A stretch of 64,000 nucleotides of DNA from Cordia subcordata (GCA_028554755.1 JAPTOF010000014.1:9796001-9860000), one strand, 5' to 3'. Shown: positions 35,376-47,465, counted from the first letter of the stretch. The notes: generated from the sequence alone by a model not told the origin. Numbers and translations: made by a program.

Positions 35376-37056
35376 ATTCATCAAAATACCTATTTGTAAT
35401 TGAAATTGGTTGAGACTACCAGAATTGTTTATTCATTATTCAGTCTCTGTTTGTTTAAGGAAAGCTTCATCAGATTTATATATTTTTGTTCATAACTCAC
35501 AAATCAAAGTTACAGATGTATTATATTTTTTTGGACATTATTGCTTCAGATTTGATGTTTTCTATTTCTTTGGATGTTATTGCTTCAGTCATTTTGAAAA
35601 AATTGAGCTGCGATTTTGATTTGATATCTTTGTTGAGTTGTTGAACAAATTGAATTGAAGAATTGTATTTTGGGTTTTGTAAGATTTAGTTTTTGTAATG
35701 GAACAGAGGAGAGAAGAAAAGAATTGTAGCAAAAAAAAAAAGAAAAAGCGCATTATATAGTGCTTAATTTCATAGCACCCGCAGGTACACCTTGCAACGT
35801 GCACTTGCGAGTGCATGGTATAAGATCCCTACTACCTAGTGTTTCATTTTATTTTTGTTTTAACGAAAACTAAATACAAGTACTACAATGCTTCTATATA
35901 CCGAAAATTAACTTTGAGAAGTTTCGTATTTAAGGTGAGTAATATACTACTAAATCACTAGGAATATGATTATATTTTTATGTTTTTTATATAAAATAAA
36001 TTCTAGTATTACTCCATTTGTCAGTTGCTATGTTTATGTCGAGTTCTTTCCTTTTTCTCTTTGGCCTATGTTTATCTTGAGTTGGTTCTCCAAGAAGAAA
36101 AGAAAAAATAATTAAAATAAAAAATTGATATCTTACTATGCTAACTAAATGAAGATAATTGATTTGTAGAGTAGCGTAAATAATTAAAATTGTACTTTTT
36201 AGGAGTGATGACATGAATTTAAATTTACGGGAAGAAAAATTAGGCTACGAATAAGATAAAAACAAACAGAAATGAAGGCAATAAACCAGTGATTAATAAT
36301 AAAATAATGTTTAGCATTTTTCTTGGGAGGAAAAAAAAAAAAAGAAACACAGGTTAGGATGAAAGGTGGGACCCTTTTATCCAAATCATCTCATCTCCAG
36401 CCGTTCACAATTTCACATCAACTCCACCATACTTATTTGTGCTTTTTCCCACCATAATTCTCTGCCTTTCCGACTACTATCATCATTTACAAAAAGCGTA
36501 ACGCCTGACAAAAAACAAACACCGTGACAATACCCTCCTCACCCAATTATTTATTGCCACGTCTCTCGTTTCCAGCTTACGTGGCAATCAACCACCAGCG
36601 GCGTTTCCACTCGAAATCACAGCCCTGTCACTCGATCACCCTTGTCTTTTGCATAGAATAGTACAAAAGGAGTAGCCATGACCTATGAATTACAACAATC
36701 TCTTCCATCTTCAATAAACCCAATAAAATAATTAATCCCTTTCTTTTTTTAATTAAAATATCTAGTCTTATTTAATCACATTATTTTCTTCTTAGCGAAT
36801 TTGCTTCAGTCAGTAATAATTTTTCATTCCCAAACACAAACGCACAAAATGAGTGAGAAGACCTAGCCTCAACCCAAAAAAGGAAACCTAATTTTCATAA
36901 ATGTGTATAGTTTTTTTTCAAATAAGAAATTCATAGTGAAAATTGAGTTTACAGGCGATCTTATGAGCGGAGGAGGTGGTGAATAGATAAGCGATCTGTG
37001 ATTATACTTTTTTTTTTGAAGTTCTTTTTTTTTTTTTCTTTTGTTTGAGCACAACA

Positions 37057-40000
37057 ATGTCTGCAATAGTGTGCGGGAAGAGATCAAGCATTTTTGAGGA
37101 ATTGCAGTCGTCGCCGTCAACGTCGCCGCCGGTTTCAAAGAGGATTCGCTGCTCTTCTTCTCCTGTTCGATTCTCGCCGCCGAGGTCTAACGCCGCCGCT
37201 AGCAATTGTTTCGATCATTTATATTCGGCTTCGTCGAGTTCGTCTTCGCCGCTAGATCATCTCATTCAGATCTTTCCTGAGATGGACAAACAGGTTTTTT
37301 TTTTTTTACTTCCCTTTTCTAGTTTGTTATTTTTATTGTTCAGTTTTTGAATGACGCATCTGATTTTGGGCCTAATTGATACAACTAGCTGCTAGTAGCT
37401 CATAGCTATTTGAGTAGCAAATAGTTATTGACGTAGTTGATAGCGAGTTATATTTTAGTTGGCAGCGGATAACTGCTATTTTAGTTGTAGACGATAATTG
37501 TTAATTAGCTGATTGAGCAAATGTGTGATATCACATTATTACTGTTATGATAATTATAATTAGTATTATTATTATTGGAATAAGATAATTTATTTTATAA
37601 TTAGATATATGTTTTTTTATAATAATACTTTATTATGAAAACATAGTAAACTTAATTTTTTGATAAAGCATGTGTTTCGATATTATAAAATATAATCAAA
37701 ATTTATTTTGTCAAAATGAAATAATAAATATACTAATAAAATTTGTTCGTTTTAAATATATTTTTATGGGAATAGAATTTGAAATTAATTTTTGTACTTT
37801 TTTTTATTTATATTTGTGAAAGAAAAGGTAAAAATGTAGAGTGAGATTTAAGAGATATTAGGATTTCTGAGAAAATGAATAAAGGGTAGAATAAAAAAAA
37901 AAAAATGAAATACTACAAGCTTTTGCTAAAATTTAAAATCTTTAGCATTTGAGAAAAGTTAGTTGAAACAGTTAACACATTAATTGAAACACTATTTTAC
38001 CAAACCGCAATAACTTTGAGAAATAGTGTTTTGACGGGTTAAAAAGCTTTTTGAAAATTTTTTTTGGCGTTGCCGAACAGCGCCTTTATGTGCTTAGGAG
38101 GAATTTCATGGATGACTTATGCTTTATTGAAATATTGGCTTTCTTAACTGAGCAGTGACTGTTTTCTTAGCAACAAAATGCAACAGTTTATTTCTTGAGT
38201 GATTGCATACCCTTTGCAGGTAAATAACCAAGATTCATCCCAAATTGCTATAAATATATGCCATTTATGGAATTCATTGCTGACCGAACATTTTAGACTG
38301 TTCTAGACTGGACATATCTCAGCATCTTGACATACTTGCTCAAGTGTTTGTTGAACAATTAGCTAAGCAAATTTGACTTTAAAGCAATTGTTTCTTTGTC
38401 ACTAAGCTTGTACAGTTATCATAGAAGGAGCATAACCACTTGAACTAATCCACCTTTTTATTTTATTTCATTGTATGATTTTGAGTGAAGTCCAACATCC
38501 AATCTCAAGTATATCTTATTCATATAACTCCACCTAAATTTTATTAAACATCATTGATTGTGTAATAGTATATGAAAAACTCCAGAAGTTCTTTAACTTA
38601 ATTAGAATGTTTGTCTGCACTATTCATAATAAGATTATATCATTATGAACTATTTTGTGATTGTTCATTTATCTATCTGCCTTTTCCATTTTGGGGTTTG
38701 GATAATAGAAAAATTTATGAAGAAAGATGTGCCATTGGTGAAAAGGCTTCCACAAGGTTGCAACACCAGAAAGGCTTTTAGAAGCCAAAGGTGATGGCAA
38801 GCATTTTACATGTATTGTCAACAGTAAACATGTTAAGGTTTTGGAGGCCCTGTTCAGATTGCGCAATGAAGTAGGATTCTTTCTAGAATGGGTTTAGTAC
38901 AAATTATAGTTCTTTTGATAGCCTGAAAGTAACTATCACCTATTCCACAATAGTGTTGTGTTTGATTCCTAAGGTTCGGTTGATATATATATATATTTTT
39001 TCATTTAACTCCCTACTACCACAGAATTGTTTTTCATATGCATTCGTTTTTCCTTTTGTCTTCAATTTCTTTCTTTCTATTGTTTGGATATTGGCGGAGG
39101 GGGTTCTGGACGTTGCAGATCTACAAGTAGATTTATGAAGGAGGATTTTGACTAGTGATGAAGGTTTTGGCTTGGTTACATAATAAAGTTAATTTATTAG
39201 TATTTGTTAAATATTAGACATGAAAAATGAGAACTTTAGGATAATGAGCCAGATTTTGTGAAGATGCTGTTGGTTATTGGTAAATAGTTGCTGAGTGAAG
39301 AAGGGATTGCATAGAGCAAGAAATTTTGTTAACTGGCAGAGTTGAAACTTTAATGAAATAAATAAGCATTCATATAGTAGTCTTTTAGCATCAAGTCATT
39401 TTAATAATGTTTCATGGTTCGATTATAGAGAATTTTGAATTTGTAATATTCATATTCACTATATTGATGCAAATAACTTAGAGAACATATTACTTCAATT
39501 TGGATTCTGTAGAATGATAAGCACTCAGACCAGTCCTTTTGCACTTTCTTTTACTACTCATCAGTTTATTCTTAAACTGAGGTCTCTGGCTCAGATCCAA
39601 TTCTGTATTTTCCTTTTTCAGTTTTTTCCAGGGTGACCCTCTGCTAGGAACTTGCAATAAGAGAACACTTTACTTGTTGCATTATCTCACAACAAACTGG
39701 AGTTTATTAGTTGCTGAGAATTTGTTATGCTGTTTAGTGCGCTTTAATTTACAGCTTACCTTTTTGAAGTAAATATGGTATGTAAAAGAATGCAGTGCTC
39801 TCGTGTAATGCTTTAACACACATGCCTTAGAAGTTGAATGGTTGACTCTGTGTCGGTTGCAAAGCAATGTCATGTGTTGGAAGCTTTTGGACAAGAACTT
39901 TCCGTATTTTCTTTTCTCAGTCCTTAGAATATAGAGTTTGAATAAGATGTCCCATCTTTTTCTGATATAAGAGAAATTTTGTTTAAACCATCTTGGAATT

Positions 40001-41312
40001 TTGTCTGTTTTCAATATTATGAGGCATTTTCTCTTCCACAGGATCTTTCTGGGGAATAGTCTAATAATGAAATGATTTTTGACTCTTTGATTTAGAAAAT
40101 TCAATTACCATTTCACCCTTCTATAGCATTTTAATGTTTGTCAGGACCTGTTAGGAGAAATAAGTTGTTGAATTACTTACTGTATGAGGACAGTGTTTAG
40201 GATTATCTTACATTTCAGAAAATTTTAGGATTATCTTTTGCCACATCACGTGCTTAACTTCTTGAGGTGGACCTAAACTTTGTGATGCTACGAAAAGGCA
40301 AAAAGGCCTTTCTCATGTGTAAAATGGATTAATTTTTCCTAGAAACTGATGAGTTATTGTTGTGAGCCTAAAATTATATAATTCCAATTATGCTATTGGT
40401 ACCCTTGTATGTATATATGTATATTTAGACAATTTTCTATGCACACAGACATGGTCCACCATATTTGCTTTCTTGTTTACCATTCTTGCTACTTGTTTTT
40501 GGTTTGACTTGAATGCTCTCAGAATTGTGGAGCTTAAGAAAATCTCATTAGATATGATACAGGATTAACAACGGTGCATATTTTGATTTTGCTGTAGAAT
40601 TTGCAGAGCTTGCTGATTTAGATAAATCTTTCTCATTCTAAAATATGCATCTTTCGCTTCATGGTTGATTGTCTTGATGGTCTGAGTGCATGTGCTTCTG
40701 ACCTGTGTTTTTCCGGAAGATTTTGGTTGAACCATGCATTAGATCGTAGATTTTCTCCAAACATTAGGACTTCCAACTTGCGACATTAATTAGTTATCTT
40801 CCCCCCTTTTTTCCTGAATATTAGCTTCTGGAGAGAGCTCTGGAAGATTGCGGGGGTGATTTGGATTGTGCAATCAGAAGCTTGAATGAGCTTCGCTTGG
40901 GATCAGCCGAGAATTTAGCGTCTGCTGCAGGCAGCGCTAATGCTTCTCACGAGGCTGAAGGCCAGTATTCAACTCAAGGTTCTTTCTTTTCTTCCCACTT
41001 TAAGTGACTTGAACTTGTTGGTAGTATGCTTATTTCCTTTTCTATTTTCTGTGTGTCTGTCTCTCTTTACCTTATGCCCCTTGGGATGGTCTAACAGATT
41101 CTCTGGAATGCGTTTGCAGCATAATTGTTTGTTTGACATAAATTTTTTGTATCAGAGTATGTTTACTCTGAAAAAGACGTACTTTTGCATGATGACTTAT
41201 GGACTCTTAAGCCTAAAACTGATGCACAACCCATATAATGAAGTGATCAATATCTGTGTTGATCTATTTTGGTCTCAAGGTGCACGTTTATATATACATA
41301 TGTACATTTATT

Positions 41313-41348
<36 letters not shown>

Positions 41349-42740
41349 TAATTGTATATGCACTCATGATCTTGAACCCAATTGAACCTGATAACAATAT
41401 GTTGCATCAAAGTGTTCCTTTCAATGATGGATTGTTTCCGTGGGTGTTCATCATTTTTGGCAAACCCTCCACCAGCTTGACTTGCAGCTTAGAGAATGTG
41501 GCTCAATATGTTAAACATTCGGAAGATCGATTTCTGTATTGTAAGTGCACTTTTAAAGTGGTAGCAGGTATTCTGACATTCATAATGGTGGGTCTGGTCC
41601 TATAGATGATTCATCTGGAGGAAAAGATCTTCACATTGACGGCACAGAATGGGTGGAGCTCTTTGTGCAAGAAATGATGAATGCTTCAAATGTAGATGAT
41701 GCTAAAGCCCGTGCCTTGCGGGCCCTCAAGGTTTTGGAAAAATCTATCTGCAGACAGGCCACTGCACAGGCAGCTCAGGCATTTCAGCAGGTGGTTGTTT
41801 GATGTATAACTTTTAATAATGGATTATACTCTCTTTCATTTCATTCAACATTTTACTAAAATGAAGTCTTCCGCTAACATCATCCAGCATTCCAGTTTAC
41901 TTCTTTCCCTCTTTCTTTCTTTTTCCCGAGATGGTACTCAGAAATATCATGACGAAGTATTTCTGCTCGTCATGTCATTCTTATGTCTTTTTATGCTCCA
42001 GGAAAACATTCTGTTGAAGCAACAACTTGAAGCACTGATGCAGGAGAACACTATCTTGAAGCGAGCTGTGTCCATCCAACATGAGCGTCAGAAAGAGTTT
42101 GAGGATAGAGGCCGGGAGTTGGAGCAACTGAAGCAGCTTGTGTCTCAGTACCAGGAACAGCTGAGAACTCTTGAGGTAAGGTCCTAAGGCTCAAAAGCTT
42201 CTGAAATATATAAGAGGAAAAAACTGCATACTTTAGTCCCTCAAAACATTCCGATTTAGAAAAGAAAACTCGGGGCAAGTGAAAGATGAAGATGCTGAGT
42301 ACTTCTGCTTTTGAGTACTTCTTGGGAAACATTCTAAGATACTTTGCTGAACAAGTTAAGAAATTAATAGTTTAATACATTCATGTGCCTATACATGGAG
42401 ATATATACTATATAGCCCTGTATCCGATAATCTGGGTCCATCGGGGATTGCTACCTTACAAGGATGTTCGATTGTTTTATTTGAATTGGTAAGAAGTTTT
42501 TTAATTCCAAACTCGTCCTTCTATGCAAGTCAAGCTAGGGGACTTGCTTTCAGGAAAAGTGGTAAATTTTGGATGTTAGAAGATGGAACACATCCATTTA
42601 GGAAGTTGTTTCTGGAGGTCTTTATTAACGTTTGATCTTTTGTTGTTCCATAGGTTAATAACTATGCTCTTTCGGTGCACCTCAAGCAAGCTCAGCAAGG
42701 CAACTCCATTCCAGGGCGATTTCATCCTGATGGCTTTTAG
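37057..42740 (+). CDS. CUE-domain (ubiquitin-binding) protein, 5 exons
   Basis: Exons: 37057-37293, 40825-40978, 41606-41790, 42002-42175, 42654-42740. The introns are GT-AG with agreeing phases, giving 837 nt and 278 aa. The N-terminus is Ser/Pro-rich ('SPSTSPPVSKRIRCSSSPVR'). A CUE domain lies at about residues 64-104: 'PLDHLIQIFPEMDKQ' at the end of exon 1 joined to 'LLERALEDCGGDLDCAIRSL' in exon 2. Exon 3 is helical and Ala-rich. Exon 4 (193-250) is a coiled coil ('KQQLEALMQENTILKRA'), and the C-terminus is 'NNYALSVHLKQAQQG' through 'GRFHPDGF'. This is the architecture of the small plant family annotated as ubiquitin-system CUE proteins (Arabidopsis At5g32440-like). It probably binds mono-ubiquitin; the partner is unknown. 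Intron 1 is 3.5 kb and splits the domain. Confidence 0.93.
37369..38085. mobile_element. Possible non-autonomous hAT-like element in CUE intron 1
   Basis: The left end GGGCCTAATTGATACAAC and the reverse complement of the right end, AAGGCGCTGTTCGGCAACG, share the pattern of hAT-derived MITEs (GGCCTGTTTGGCAAC type). The interior is AT-rich and non-coding. No clear 8-bp target duplication is visible, so the boundaries are uncertain. Confidence 0.35.
41316..41345. repeat. (TA)n microsatellite in CUE intron 2
   Basis: About 15 TA units within the 40979-41605 intron. Confidence 0.9.
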
Positions 42741-44390
42741 ATGGACTAGGCATTATATGTTCGTCGTTCTAACAGATAGCGTGGCATCTCCTGTGCACCA
42801 CTTTCACTGAAGTGGTACTATGTCTTCATTCAGGTTAGGTATTGTTATTGTCATCTTCGTTATGCCAAGATGTAGGTTATGCTGGCTAACCTTAGCAGCG
42901 TGAAAATCTAGGTAAATTGAAGACTCTATCAGTGTTTTTCTTTGTCTTAATGGTAAGCGGTAACTTAAATATCATCCCCCCCAAAACAACGTTTTTTTGA
43001 ACAACTTTTTGTTTATGTTTAAAGTCTAATGTTACGTGGAATGTAATCCTTGTTTCTGATTTTTATCTTCTATGAATGAATCATATCTTTTTTTTTCACA
43101 AATGGAATCGTGTTCAAATAACACGCGGGTGTAACTAAATCTATTTGTGAGCCAGGTTCCCGTCTTATTCGGCTCACAAGAGTTTGAATTCAAAAAAAGT
43201 AGGGCAATTATATGTGTATTCCCTTCCTATTTATTTATAGGGGTTAGTTACTTAGAAAAACCTTCCGTTCCATATCTATTTGAATTTGGATGCGTTTTGA
43301 ATCGAGATAGGAAAGAATCTATATCCACTATCCCATAAATCGGGTAACCTAATTCTTAATTTTTTTTATTAACGTTCATATTGTTCTGACGACGCTCATT
43401 AATTAACGTTCATATTGTTCAACGATCTTGTTGAATATCTAATAATCGACATCAACAATCTAGAATATTATCTTGACAAGATAGTTAAAGAGTACGCAAG
43501 ACGGCAAGAGCAATTCAAGGTTGCATACCCAAACAAAGGTTCATGTTAGTTTTTCTTTGTTTTTTTTTCTTTTTTGTTTGTAGTTAGAGATTCGAATTAA
43601 TGAAAGTCAAAATATAAAATAATTTAAAATATGATCAAAATCAAACCAAACTAATCTTATACAATCCTAAGTTCGTCACATTAAGTATAAATCATTTACA
43701 AAAATTTCCTATAGAGGACGAGAAATGTTAGAGAGTCAATCAATAACTAACTTGATAGAGATGAAGTGCTTAGTTACCCAATCAACTGCTCTGATTGTTG
43801 TCCTTCTGGAATATGATATCACACAAGATTGATCAAAACTCATTCGTAACAAAGTTTGTCAAGATGCTATTACATATGAAAAAGAAATGTCATTAACGGA
43901 GAGATAAATTCCTGAAAGTTTGGAGGGTAGACAAGTAGTTCAGGAAGAGTAATAATCTTGATGATGTAAGCAGGGAAGTGGAACTAGAAAGATCATAGCA
44001 AATGCAGATCGAAGCTTTTTTACATGCATAGCGTAAAACCCAAACATGCCCTTGTTTTTTAATCTTGCGCTTGAAGGTTCACGATTCTTCCCCGATGGGA
44101 GAGCCGGAGATCCGGCAGAGCCAGACTGAATGTCTCTCCCTTACTTTTAAGGAGAGGAATTACACAAAAATGACAACAATTCTTCTCAATTTGTTATCGG
44201 GTCTAGTCATAGTTTTAGCAAAATGGCAGAATTTGAAAAGTGATTTACATAAGCATTGGGACTTGGAAAGCAAACATCTAAGGTAGCTAAACTTGTTTAC
44301 CTTCATGATAAAGCTCAAGATACGACAAGGATCAACAACTAATTTTTGTTGACGTTACCTCCTTGAAGAGAAAAAAAAACGAAAAACTCT
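42741..44390. other. CUE gene 3' UTR and intergenic region
   Basis: The first few hundred bases are the likely CUE 3' UTR, and the convergent calmodulin-like gene ends at 44391. 43090-43345 differs in texture from its surroundings (see findings) but has no gene that can be named. Nothing else is supported. Confidence 0.55.
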
Positions 44391-45053
44391 TTAAGAGACG
44401 AGAACAAGTCTTCCGAAAGCTTTCATCATCCTCTTAAACTCGTTAAAATCGACCATACCATCTCCGTCCATGTCAACCTTCCGAATCATCTCTTTGCAAC
44501 TCCCTGATCCCCTCCCTTCTTTCAACCCCAAAGAATCCAGCACCAATGCCAACTCTTCCTCCGTTATCAACCCATCTCCATCTCCATCAAAAACATCAAA
44601 AGCTTCCTTCATAATCACATCCCTCTCTTTCTCTTCCTCTTCATCATCATTTGTTGTCTCTTTCTTCATCATTATGGACCCATAAAACTCGCAAAACTCA
44701 TCAAACTCAATCTGCCCATCTCCATTGTAATCAACCTTTTCAACCATGTCAGCTACATCATCCTCTGTCACAAAAATTCCAATGCTGTTGAGTGAATCTC
44801 TCAGCTCTTGCTTGGTTATGAATCCATCATCGTTCTTATCAAATGTAGCAAAAATACTTTTAAGCTCAATCTTGTTGTGATTACACTTCACCTTATTGTT
44901 GTCAGCTTCAGCTTTACTTGTCTCATGAGGAGGAGCTTTTGCAGAAAGTGATTGCATGAGCCATGCAAAAACCTTCTTTTTTTGGAAGCCGAAAATGGTG
45001 CTTATGAGGCCGGCCACGAACACAAAACACAGAAACAGGAGTTTCATCAACAT
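44391..45053 (-). CDS. Membrane-anchored calmodulin-like protein (CML), four EF-hands
   Basis: This is an intronless gene of 220 codons. Residues 1-23 (MLMKLLFLCFVFVAGLISTI and on) are a hydrophobic signal-anchor. Four canonical EF-hand loops follow: 'DKNDDGFITKQE' (72-83), 'DYNGDGQIEFDE' (108-119), 'DGDGDGLITEEE' (156-167) and 'DMDGDGMVDFNE' (194-205). Each has Asp at position 1, Gly at 6 and Glu at 12, so all four should bind calcium. An acidic linker with several Glu separates the two EF pairs. The layout resembles the Arabidopsis CML3/CML5/CML7 group, some of which carry an N-terminal endomembrane anchor. It would sense calcium at an endomembrane or secretory compartment. A second in-frame Met at residue 3 could serve as the start. 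It converges with the CUE gene. A tandem duplication lies in its promoter. Confidence 0.95.
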   Translation of the reverse strand: MLMKLLFLCFVFVAGLISTIFGFQKKKVFAWLMQSLSAKAPPHETSKAEADNNKVKCNHNKIELKSIFATFDKNDDGFITKQELRDSLNSIGIFVTEDDVADMVEKVDYNGDGQIEFDEFCEFYGSIMMKKETTNDDEEEEKERDVIMKEAFDVFDGDGDGLITEEELALVLDSLGLKEGRGSGSCKEMIRKVDMDGDGMVDFNEFKRMMKAFGRLVLVS

Positions 45054-45205
45054 GGTTTTTTTCTCCTCCTTGTTTTCTTCTGCTTCTTTCAGCTTTACTT
45101 ATTGAAGTATTTGACCTTGAAGTTCTTTTTCGGGCTTTTTTTAATGCACACTCTTTGGATCTTGATTCTCCAAAACCGCGTGAAGCTGTCATAACGGTAA
45201 AATGA

Positions 45206-45345
45206 AGCTCCCTATGCACTGAAAAAAGAAAATTATATGTCCTGCTTCTGAAATGATATTAATTAATTAGAGCTCCCTATGTACTAAAAAAACATAAAAA
45301 AATAGAAAAAATAATATATCCTGCTTCTGAAATGATATTAATTAG
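45206..45345. repeat. Tandem duplication in the calmodulin-like gene promoter
   Basis: AGCTCCCTATG followed by CCTGCTTCTGAAATGATATT is present twice. AGCTCC starts at 45206 and 45271, and CCTGCTTCTG at 45241 and 45320; the second unit is longer by an A-rich insertion. It lies 150-290 bp upstream of the calmodulin-like start codon. Confidence 0.8.
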
Positions 45346-45547
45346 TGATGCTTGGGACATATGTCACGTGGTGCTGCTGAGATCGCAATCATGTAAAATT
45401 ATATTTGGATGGTTGTAAAGTTAGTAAAATTTTGAGCAAAAATAATTATCAATTTGTCCTTGACGATCTATGCTCGTCAAAAGAGGAAAAAGAAAAAAGA
45501 AGAAAAAGTAAAATGCATTTATTTGGTGTGTTGTTAAAGTTGACTAA

Positions 45548-45772
45548 GGTCTGTTTGGATTGGTTTTTTTTTAAGAAAAAGTACTTTTTTTCTTTTAAAA
45601 GTTATATTAAATTTGTAATAACTATTTTATTTGGTTTCGAAAAAAGCTAAAACTCTGAAAAAAGCTCAAATACAGCTTTTTTAGAAGCCAGAATTTTCAG
45701 CTTATAAAAAAAAGTTATTTTTCAAAAGCTGAAAAAAAAATGCTTTTGAAAAAAGCCAATCCAAACGAGCCC
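45548..45772. mobile_element. Tourist-like MITE, copy 5 (best preserved)
   Basis: The element is 225 bp. The left end GGTCTGTTTGGATTGG pairs with the right end CCAATCCAAACGAGCCC, and TAA flanks both sides (45545-45547 and 45773-45775). The interior folds back over most of its length with T-runs opposite A-runs and includes AGCTCAAATACAGC. It serves as the reference copy for the family. Confidence 0.8.
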
Positions 45773-46731
45773 TAAATTTTTTTGTGTTTCAAAGCTTACT
45801 AATACTCCTTATGTTATAAAAAGTGTTACACAAAACTCATAATTTTGTGATTTAATTGTACAATATTTCTTATAGCATAAAAGTATCAATAATATTCTTT
45901 ATAATATAAGAAATATTAGAGCATTAATATCATAAAAAATTTTATACAACTTCCACAAAATATGAAAATTAAACACATTTTACTCAAAAAAAAGGGAAAA
46001 AAAAAACTTTTTAAGTGTTGCTACTAACCTAGCTTTGCATGTCTTTAGGGTAATTAATATGTCAGAGCTTTTGCCACTAAAATGGTTGTTTTTCTTGGCT
46101 TCACGGAGCAGGAATGGTTGCAATGCCACCATTTTATGGCCATTCACAGACAAGCTTCGACAAATCTCAACAATGATTGCTGAAGCTTCCCCTTCATCTT
46201 TCTCTTTCATGTTTCTGATAGCTTATGCGGTGGAAAAAAATTTGAGGTGTAACTTTTGTAGAAGAGATTATCTTTCTCAAGAGTGAAGATTTGGATTACA
46301 ATCATACGAAATATGAGTAATTAGATTGAGGATGAGGGACTGAAAGGAAAAAAAAACTTAACTAAATCCAAATTTATATCCACTTATTGTCATAGAAAAA
46401 TTGTTCGATCATTAATTAATTCGAAGTATGCGTTGAATACAGTTTTATAGCATAAGATTTATAATTCTCAGATAATTTTAAATAGTTTTATTTAAAATAA
46501 ATTTCTCGTTATAAAAGAAAAACAAGTTATATTGCTGATGAAACACTCTTTTCTTTACAATTTAATTTAGAGATTTAAAGTCATGGCCAGTTCCAACTAG
46601 AGTACTATCAGGATATTTGTATTGCAGCGGTATTATTAAAAGATGTATATGCCGGCAAATAATCAACCCGTTGCGATCTATTAATAACAAAGAAAAAAAG
46701 CATCAACTTTTTCTTTGTCTTAATGTGTGTA

Positions 46732-46735
<4 letters not shown>

Positions 46736-46785
<50 letters not shown>
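46736..46785. repeat. (TA)n microsatellite
   Basis: About 25 TA units, the longest in the window. Confidence 0.93.
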
Positions 46786-46789
<4 letters not shown>

Positions 46790-47329
46790 TTGTGTTTGAG
46801 TCTATTTACCTTTCTTCGCTTAACGTTATGGTGTTGATAGCTCAACATGCTTGAAAATATTGACCAAAAACTTGCCTAGTAAAAGAGAATTTTGACCAGA
46901 AAAATTGAAAAGGATGTTGACCGAAAAAGTGAAAATTGGGGTTAAAAATGTTGCTCCCTTTAATTTGTGGACATTATTTTCAAATAGCACATATTCAGAC
47001 TTGGGCCATGGATTATCACTTTTCGGCAATCAAGTCATAGCCCAATCAGACGACATTTTCTGCATTCTTTCCTTGGCCCATGTGTATGTCTATCAAGGAT
47101 AAATTCATAAACAACCTCTAAAAACGCTACTTGCAATTAGATCAGTTCACGTTTGAAACATTTGAGCTCTAAGTGGAAATCATCTCTTCCACTGGGTGAA
47201 GAAAAGGATTTATGTTTAATTTGTTGTCAAATTTATGAATATGGTACTATAATTAATTAGCCACCCCTTTTGTATGCTAACAACATAGTCTGAAACTTAT
47301 ATCATATATCTGTAGATACACAATATAAG

Positions 47330-47465
47330 ATGTATTATTGAATAAATAGTTGTAGGGTACTGAATAAACAATCACTGGACAAACAGTTACTAAACAAATA
47401 ATTGTAGGATACTAGACAAATAGATAGGTACACCTGCAGGTGCAAGATATAATTTGCAACTTAGT
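47330..47465. mobile_element. Solitary end of the unclassified subterminal-repeat element
   Basis: GGTACACCTGCAGGTGC then TATAATTTGCAAC matches the left end of the element at 34513. It is preceded by inverted TGTTTGTTCAGT-like motifs (ACTGAATAAACA, ACTGGACAAACAG, ACTAAACAAA). Only one end is seen. Confidence 0.55.

Larger units (their letters stand above)
34513..35808. mobile_element. Unclassified terminal-inverted-repeat element with subterminal array
   Basis: The left end starts GCAAGTACACCTTATACGG then TGTACCTGCAGGTG. The right end, reverse complemented, starts GCAAGTGCACGTTGCAAGG then TGTACCTGCGGGTG. The inner ends also match (TATATAATTTGCGC against TATATAATGCGC). Between them lie a pyrimidine-rich tandem repeat, an (ATCT)n tract and an array of about seven TGTTTGTTCAGT-like motifs. 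No coding gene and no clear target duplication are seen. It abuts LTR copy B, and part of the family may extend left to 34486. Confidence 0.55.
34486..37056. other. Repeat-rich region and promoter/leader of the CUE-domain gene
   Basis: The first 1.3 kb is the inverted-repeat element described separately. From about 35830 to 37056 there is AT-rich sequence with no gene. 36360-36660 is less AT-rich and 36995-37041 is a T-rich run just before the CUE gene start, probably its promoter and 5' leader. No convincing TATA box is seen. Confidence 0.5.

Noticed and set aside
40940..41605. Open frame of 221 codons overlapping CUE exon 2 and intron 2
   Set aside because: It is in a different frame from the CUE exon, runs through a (TA)n tract coding Tyr/Ile repeats, and is a shadow of the real gene.
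43954..43972. miR172-like string (ATCTTGATGATG)
   Set aside because: The 3' third does not match miR172 and no complementary star segment lies within 150 bp on either side, so no hairpin can form.
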